Assembly: GCA_009845645.1 (NCBI GenBank)
Contig: VXZF01000150.1
Span: 1-8,695, forward strand
Reading direction: 5' to 3'
Length of the DNA: 8,695 nucleotides
Source: Gemmatimonadota bacterium
GTDB lineage: Bacteria; Latescibacterota; UBA2968; UBA8231
Part shown: positions 6,801-8,695 of the stretch, one piece after another
How the letters are laid out: each line of letters begins with the position of its first letter
Position numbering within the stretch: position 1 is the stretch's first letter
Program-made: the position numbers and the translations under genes
Notes under the pieces: generated by a model
Told to the model about the DNA's origin: nothing
Seen by the model: the letters and a program-made list of their open reading frames with translations, nothing else
Databases searched by the model: none

Positions 6801-7950
6801 CAAGCTGTTGCTGCCCTATCTAGCGTCCGCTGGTGCGCGTCATCTCACCTTGCTAGACCGCGACCCGCAGCGCCGCCGCAGTGTGGACTGGGTGCGGAAA
6901 ACCAGTGCTCTGTGGTACCTCGCGGAAGAGGAAGAGATAGAGATCGACATCGTCCAAGGCGACATCGCCGAAGAGGCGGACGTCCGGCGCTGTATCGCCG
7001 AGTTGCAGCGGCCGCTGAAGGGCGTATTCCATCTCGCGGGCACGTTGGACGATTGCCTGCTAACCGACCTGACGAACGAATCGCTGGCCAAGGTATTTGC
7101 ACCCAAGGCGCGCGGTGCCCTCAATCTCCATCTGGCGACGGACGATTGCCCCCTCGACCACTTCGTGCTGTTCTCCTCCATCGCCTCGACGTTGGGCAAC
7201 CCGGGACAGATCAACTACAGCGCCGCCAACGGTTTTGTGGACGGCTTAGCGGCATTCCGCCGCCGCCAGGGGCTGCCCGCACTGTGCTACAACCTCGCCG
7301 CGGTCGCCGAGGCTGGCATGGCCTCGCGCAATCTGCACGTGCTGCGCCTAACGCGGTCGTCGGGCATTCCGCCGATCAGCGCCGATTTCGCCATTACTAA
7401 CCTCGACTACGCCATGCGCAGCATGGACGACCAGGATCACCTGATCACCGCCCTGTTCGCCCGCCCACCATTGACAGTTGACTCGCCCGATTACATGCGC
7501 ACCGGACGCGTGCTCAACAACCCGGATGCATTCGCGGTCGATACCGGCGGCCAACTTACGCTGGACACCGTAGTGGATCAGATCGCCAGCAAGGTCGCCG
7601 AACTGTGCGGCCACGACGAAGGTGGCGTGGAGGAACCCTTGTCCAGCTTCGGACTCACGTCGATCTCGGTCGCCGAACTGGGGGGGTTCATCCGCATGCA
7701 GTTCAACTATCAGGTCAGCGCCCTCGAATTGATGACTACGGCCTCCTCGCTGTCGTTGGCCCAAGACATCATCCACGGCAAGAAGGATGCTGAAGAGGAC
7801 CAAGCCGAGACGGATGCGGCCGAACTAGAGACCGACTCCCTTGCTGACCAGCAGCGCGTCCGCCGCGCACCATCGGCTTTCGCCAACACACTCAAAGATC
7901 ACTTTCCACAGGAGGACGGTGTCGAATTGAGCACCTTCCCTATGCGCTAG
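883..7950 (+). CDS. One-module highly reducing type I PKS, FAS-like (KS-AT-DH-psiMT-psiKR-ER-KR-ACP)
   Basis: A 2355-residue multifunctional synthase. Domains by residue: KS 8-438, AT 538-830, DH 908-1205, methyltransferase-like remnant about 1296-1383, structural KR half about 1422-1600, ER 1624-1937, KR 1961-2150, ACP 2226-2297, then a 55-residue acidic tail. The reductive set is complete and the core catalytic residues are present, so each cycle should give a fully saturated extension. With one module and one ACP the enzyme most likely works iteratively and builds a fatty-acyl-like chain; AT motifs favour malonyl-CoA. The domain order matches animal fatty acid synthase and highly reducing iterative PKSs, but there is no thioesterase, reductase or condensation domain, so release needs a partner enzyme. 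ACP loading needs a phosphopantetheinyl transferase, not seen here. The gene is GC-rich relative to the upstream pair and ends 21 bases before the radical SAM gene, which is probably in the same operon. An assembly-line (one-extension) role with PKS partners outside the window is the main alternative. Confidence 0.97.
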   Translation: MNSPKSEDAVAIVGYSYRMPGEIGTDDDFWRLLSEREIVQEPVTKRYGRGYRPIGDFSGPGRFASPYEGLIREDGEKSFDRSLFGMSHHEMLSADPHVRMLLTCTWETCERVGWDLQSLRNSRTGVFIGAQVPATSNWRRPLGATEFSIASISVAMLANRISYHFNLMGPSLACCTACSASLTALHTAINALHSGDCDQAFLGSANYLGSARLSTGFNALGVISSDGKCHSFDAEANGYMRSEGAFVFALKPLAAAERDGDPIHAVVEATAVNSAGAADGSAGLAQGRYITAPTRHAQVELMRTAYARAGRTPQEFDYIEAHATGTVVGDRIEGNAIAAAFGGVERDVPLRVSGVKSNVGHMEAAAFSCALLKIVLMMQRRTFAPVSKNYLVPNPEIDFESCPMQVQTDCEPFPDHPVVVGINSFGFGGSNGHCVVREYRPEQPRVWSGPLAPKAGFMIPLSARTSGALEKSAQQLGETLAEQELNLYALAGNLSRRRTHFAARTSFAVRTQQELIEALKGFAEDPTPIATVDEGERRIAMVFSGQGTQWAGCGRALYDADPVFRRVIDTIEEHWRDYSDISLREACFSAPQEALNEVQLAQPVIFMIQCALVELFKTWGVYPDCVVGHSSGEVAAAYACGALSLADATHLVFHRATLQQRRAGSGRMLAIGLDRPGLEELLDALQVPFRPENDQATQVEIACENAPASTVICGKETALQPIVEELEQRNLQNRLIPGNIAFHSSAMDPLKDDALAALSFLNDCNFDADVPLISSVTSERTERLDSAYWWANIRQPVRFAAAMETIMRDYRPDVVLEVAPHSALQPTIAQCLEGNAQEAACIPTLMRDSDVCLGFQEALGALFRAGVELDFAAQYPRPEPIVHLLPGYPRDDQGEADEMSDDEMFLNLGEYAHGPLIGHQVPCEHLLFEARLSERDFPWLAEHRVHHASIMPAAGYIELLLQAFEGVPLHVETLEFLQPCPIPRTPVRLHTELFPVANAPDEFTFTISSRSYETEAHSELHSRGKVRLVSSDHPVNVPLRLADIDTTPFEPYYFVGESDFYERVDASLGETFQYGPYFQNIQRVLSDNSTGDYLFDVEMDEELWTTGREEGYVANPALLDGGLQIFLYHLLRATDIFALPQRATGVTFLRPPTGPRLTCHVKKDPDWADVNELGQFTERRGERSGGSIRFYDGATGDLILCIDAYVSFNSNPRWNDLPHSKHIVSWQPKFVADAQSFLHRLPDGEIEPAALIAALEQPGDGDRYACHVVEFAGGHPPEQTILNQCLDYLGSADAQTEFWLVGDTQEHTRAHYDAFHSHDAALRFACLDLATEQTPELGTGLLRPHAAEILLLHGDAAELGTEQWRLLRHLAVPGGLALVAHAESEAIEPDAGWTKVITDQRTTLLQAPHTAADVPEPQQLPGPRWVIGEPDSLSDQWLALLDSPEVSAIPYADLADDRIDALADWPAAADLQAIDIFCGSDPHDPTGEKLTARLVAFVKALIPFRVAQARCPCRLTVVTRRAALEVANPRASAVWGAVRSINQEIAADVGTEAQIDFRLVDLGTPEDLQTLAWLGTCDLRERELAVRHKRVWTPRLISIRERSPLVPAGEETPYRLTLDNPGQIGGLQMKTYQPASLGPHDVEIDVAAAALNFRDVMVTLGLLPALSYERSALGRTVGMEASGIVRRVGDAVRACRVGDAVAFTQGGCITNRAVVNEHLIFAKPASLSMEEAASVLSVYVTAYYSLIHLARLRKGQRVLIHSAMGGVGQAAIALAKHAGAEIYATAGSESKREQLCALGVRAAFDSHSYDWYDELMIATGGEGVDVVLNSLAGRHITLCLEALRPGGWHCEIGKVDIYSDNALSLSVFRKNLRFAAIDIDRMMSDDPVLAHELSQECMNLLEQGAVPPLPITSFPYRDYAQALRLMTTGQHTGKLVLQAPEKPSDHSLPIVDLRPFLDPDATYLVTGGMGGFGKLLLPYLASAGARHLTLLDRDPQRRRSVDWVRKTSALWYLAEEEEIEIDIVQGDIAEEADVRRCIAELQRPLKGVFHLAGTLDDCLLTDLTNESLAKVFAPKARGALNLHLATDDCPLDHFVLFSSIASTLGNPGQINYSAANGFVDGLAAFRRRQGLPALCYNLAAVAEAGMASRNLHVLRLTRSSGIPPISADFAITNLDYAMRSMDDQDHLITALFARPPLTVDSPDYMRTGRVLNNPDAFAVDTGGQLTLDTVVDQIASKVAELCGHDEGGVEEPLSSFGLTSISVAELGGFIRMQFNYQVSALELMTTASSLSLAQDIIHGKKDAEEDQAETDAAELETDSLADQQRVRRAPSAFANTLKDHFPQEDGVELSTFPMR
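904..2196 (+). other. PKS ketosynthase (KS) domain
   Basis: Catalyses decarboxylative Claisen condensation. The catalytic triad is visible: Cys178 in CTACSAS, His322 in EAHATGT and His361 in KSNVGHMEAAA. The C-terminal signature GINSFGFGGSNGH (421-433) is intact. The residue three before the active Cys, usually Asp (DTACSSS), is Cys175, next to another Cys (174). The segment ADPHVRMLL (94-102) replaces the usual DPQQRLLL. With the triad intact I expect activity in a divergent KS clade. Confidence 0.95.
2494..3372 (+). other. PKS acyltransferase (AT) domain
   Basis: Loads the extender unit. Seen: GQGTQW (545-550), the nucleophile elbow GHSSGE (628-633, catalytic Ser630), the HRATLQQRR segment around 654-662 that supplies the carboxylate-binding Arg, and IAFHS (740-744, catalytic His743). 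Phe742 in the specificity motif matches the HAFH form typical of malonyl-CoA rather than the YASH form of methylmalonyl-CoA, but both motifs are non-standard (GHSSGE, IAFH), so malonyl is a prediction. The post-AT linker YPRDDQ (888-893) lacks the usual YPWQRxxxW form. Confidence 0.93.
3604..4497 (+). other. PKS dehydratase (DH) domain, unusual HxxxHxxxxP
   Basis: Double hot-dog dehydratase that removes water from the beta-hydroxyacyl-ACP. The catalytic His943 lies in WLAEHRVHHASIMPAAGY, and the catalytic Asp1120 in PALLDGGLQ (1116-1124). YGPYFQNIQ (1074-1082) matches the family's YGPxFQ motif. In the first motif the conserved Gly of HxxxGxxxxP is His947. The His/Asp dyad is complete, so activity is probable, with the substitution as a caution. 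Confidence 0.88.
4768..5031 (+). other. Degenerate methyltransferase-like (psiMT) remnant in PKS
   Basis: Residues about 1296-1383 resemble the C-terminal half of a PKS C-methyltransferase: LRFACLDLATEQTPELGTG (1322-1340) recalls the 'LDie..P..QG' stretch, and LLRHLAVPGGLALVAH (1366-1381) recalls the 'lr.lLaPGG.Lvl.E' strand. The N-terminal half with the SAM-binding glycine motif (LExGxGxG) is absent; only about 60-90 residues separate the DH end and WQPKF from this region. I infer a non-functional structural remnant like the psi-methyltransferase of animal fatty acid synthase. The match is by eye and needs a profile search. Confidence 0.5.
5146..5682 (+). other. Structural (non-catalytic) ketoreductase half, psiKR
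   Basis: Residues about 1422-1600 look like the structural KR subdomain that precedes ER in fully reducing modules. After PRWVIGEPD (1422-1430), a decayed Rossmann start, come LVAFVKALIPF (1494-1504), CRLTVVTRRA (1513-1522), ASAVWGAVRSINQE (1531-1544) and IDFRLVDLG (1555-1563), matching the family pattern 'l..lvqal......rlwlvTrgA......a.vwGl.r....E....i.liDl'. No nucleotide-binding TGGxGGxG is present here, as expected for this half. It likely braces the catalytic KR across the ER insertion. Confidence 0.78.
5752..6693 (+). other. PKS enoylreductase (ER) domain
   Basis: Medium-chain dehydrogenase/reductase-type NADPH-dependent enoylreductase that saturates the alpha-beta double bond. Seen: LNFRDVMVTLGLLP (1651-1664), GMEASGIVRRVG (1678-1689), the NADPH-binding motif HSAMGGVGQAA (1761-1771; usual form HAAAGGVGMAA) and GVDVVLNSLAG (1823-1833) followed by EIGKVDI (1851-1857). 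All family landmarks are in order and spacing is normal, so I expect an active domain. Confidence 0.94.
6763..7332 (+). other. PKS ketoreductase (KR) domain, B-type
   Basis: Short-chain dehydrogenase-type NADPH ketoreductase. Seen: TGGMGGFG (1966-1973), catalytic Lys2075 in APKARGA, Ser2099 in LFSSIAS, Tyr2112 and Asn2116 in NYSAAN, with the standard 13-residue Ser-Tyr gap. The TLDD motif (2054-2057) is the B-type fingerprint, predicting a D (3R-type) hydroxyl, the configuration DH domains normally accept. The segment after the active site reads NLAAVAEAGMA (2137-2147) where most KRs have NWGPWAEVGMA. A slightly long acidic stretch AEEEEIEID (2014-2022) lies between the first two strands. Confidence 0.93.
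7558..7773 (+). other. PKS acyl carrier protein (ACP) domain
   Basis: Carries the growing chain on phosphopantetheine. Residues about 2226-2297: LDTVVDQIASKVAELCG, then EPLSSFGLTSISVAELGGF, where Ser2260 aligns with the attachment serine of the GxDSL motif (the preceding Asp is Thr here and the following Leu is Ile). A single ACP is present. The following tail (2300-2355) is strongly acidic, then basic (QQRVRRAP, 2323-2330), shows no GxSxG thioesterase motif and could be a docking segment or a disordered end. Confidence 0.9.
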
Positions 7951-7971
7951 AGGAATAGAGGGAATTTTGCC

Positions 7972-8695
7972 ATGCCTAATGCTCTTCTGGTTTATCCCGA
8001 ACACCCACCAACCTACTGGGGGGGAAATTTTGCTCTGGAGATTGTGGGAATAAAGGCGGCCTTTCCACCTCTGGGTCTGCTCACTATCGCCGCGATGTTT
8101 CCACCGGAATACGACCTCCGCATCGTGGATATGAATGCGACTTCCCTAAAGGAGTCGGACCTGGAGTGGGCTGATATGGTGTTTACATCCACCATGATCA
8201 TTCAGCGAGTCTCTCTGCAGGCGGTTATCGAGCGATGTAATCAAGCTGGCGTTCCCGTGGTGGCCGGGGGACCTCACCCCACCACATTTCACGATGAGAT
8301 CAAAGGCGTAGATCATTTTGTGCTGGATGAGGCTGAGGAAATCTTTCCAGAGTTCCTGCGAGATCTGGAAAGGGGTAAGGCCAAAGCGATTTATCGGGAG
8401 CCGCGCAAACCGGATGTTACCCAGACGCCCGTCCCACGTTTTGACCTCATCGATATGAAGAATTACGACATGATGGGCGTGCAGTTCTCACGTGGGTGTC
8501 CATTCGACTGTGAATTCTGCGACATCACCAAGCTCTATGGTCGCGTGCCCCGCACCAAGACCCCTGATCAGATGGTAAACGAGTTTGAATTGCTGTATCG
8601 ACTGGGCTGGCGAGGCCAAGTTTTCCTAGTTGATGACAACTTCATCGGCAACAAGCGAGATGCGATGAATCTGCTGCCGGTGCTCGCCGAGTGGC
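7972..8695 (+). CDS. B12-binding radical SAM protein, N-terminal 241 residues (runs off window)
   Basis: The 3' end lies outside the window. Residues about 1-145 form a cobalamin-binding-type Rossmann fold: NALLVYPEHPP (3-13), PPLGLLTIAAMFP (32-44), YDLRIVDMN (47-55), STMIIQ (73-78) and VVAGGPHPT (96-104). The DxHxxG lower-ligand motif is not visible, which is common in this subgroup. From about 165 the radical SAM barrel starts, with the [4Fe-4S] motif CPFDCEFC (Cys176, Cys180, Cys183) in FSRGCPFDCEFCDI. VFLVDDNFIGN (217-227) is typical of the B12-radical SAM subfamily with a DUF4070 C-terminus, which would lie beyond the window. Such enzymes use SAM and often cobalamin to methylate or rearrange unactivated carbons; the reaction here cannot be told. 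The start is supported by AGAGGG at 7957-7962, nine bases before the ATG. It follows the PKS by 21 bases, so it is probably co-transcribed and may tailor the PKS product. Confidence 0.93.
   Translation, partial: MPNALLVYPEHPPTYWGGNFALEIVGIKAAFPPLGLLTIAAMFPPEYDLRIVDMNATSLKESDLEWADMVFTSTMIIQRVSLQAVIERCNQAGVPVVAGGPHPTTFHDEIKGVDHFVLDEAEEIFPEFLRDLERGKAKAIYREPRKPDVTQTPVPRFDLIDMKNYDMMGVQFSRGCPFDCEFCDITKLYGRVPRTKTPDQMVNEFELLYRLGWRGQVFLVDDNFIGNKRDAMNLLPVLAEW

Noticed and set aside
6396..7400. Long open frame of 334 codons on the + strand in another frame inside the PKS
   Set aside because: It overlaps intact ER and KR motifs in the PKS frame, its product is Arg/Pro-rich low-complexity sequence typical of a shifted GC-rich frame, and there is no start signal or known family.
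7780..7947. A C-terminal thioesterase or reductase release domain
   Set aside because: The tail is only about 55 residues, with no GxSxG or nucleotide-binding motif.
1639..7950. Repeated CTAG sites and CTA leucine codons through the PKS
   Set aside because: About two dozen CTAG by hand count in 7 kb is close to the random expectation of one per 256 bases; notable only because CTAG is rare in some bacteria.

Overview
The window is bacterial: Shine-Dalgarno-like sequences precede every gene, no introns are visible, and all convincing genes lie on the + strand. It falls in two parts. On the left are two short, relatively AT-rich genes. On the right is a biosynthetic operon dominated by one 7.07-kb, GC-rich polyketide synthase (PKS) gene, followed 21 bases later by the 5' part of a cobalamin-binding radical SAM gene that runs off the window. 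The sequence does not fix the host. The mix of STAS partner-switch regulation, a FAS-like one-module PKS and a B12 radical SAM enzyme would fit a large-genome, secondary-metabolite-rich bacterium (deltaproteobacterial, Tectomicrobia/Entotheonella-like, acidobacterial or similar), but this is a guess from content.

Layout: 42-389, a STAS-domain anti-sigma-factor antagonist with a phosphorylatable serine; 435-719, a small, highly charged, helical protein of unknown function; 720-882, a non-coding gap almost filled by a 117-base inverted-repeat structure (arms 732-750 and 830-848, 18 of 19 bases matched); 883-7950, the PKS; 7972 to the window end, the N-terminal 241 residues of the B12-binding radical SAM protein with its CxxxCxxC cluster motif.

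The PKS reads KS-AT-DH-(degenerate methyltransferase-like region)-(structural, non-catalytic KR half)-ER-KR-ACP and ends in an acidic tail with no thioesterase. This is the order of animal fatty acid synthase and of highly reducing iterative PKSs. It suggests one fully reducing module that works iteratively to make a saturated, fatty-acid-like chain, probably from malonyl-CoA, held on the ACP until a separate enzyme releases it. The adjacent radical SAM enzyme is a candidate for tailoring that chain or a later product (methylation or another radical reaction at an unactivated carbon). The upstream STAS gene may belong to a separate regulatory unit. Several catalytic motifs of the PKS depart from the textbook form (KS CTACSAS, DH HxxxHxxxxP, ACP GLTSI, KR NLAAVAE) while keeping the core catalytic residues. 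This points to a divergent but probably active lineage. No RNA genes, CRISPR arrays, transposase genes or origins were seen.
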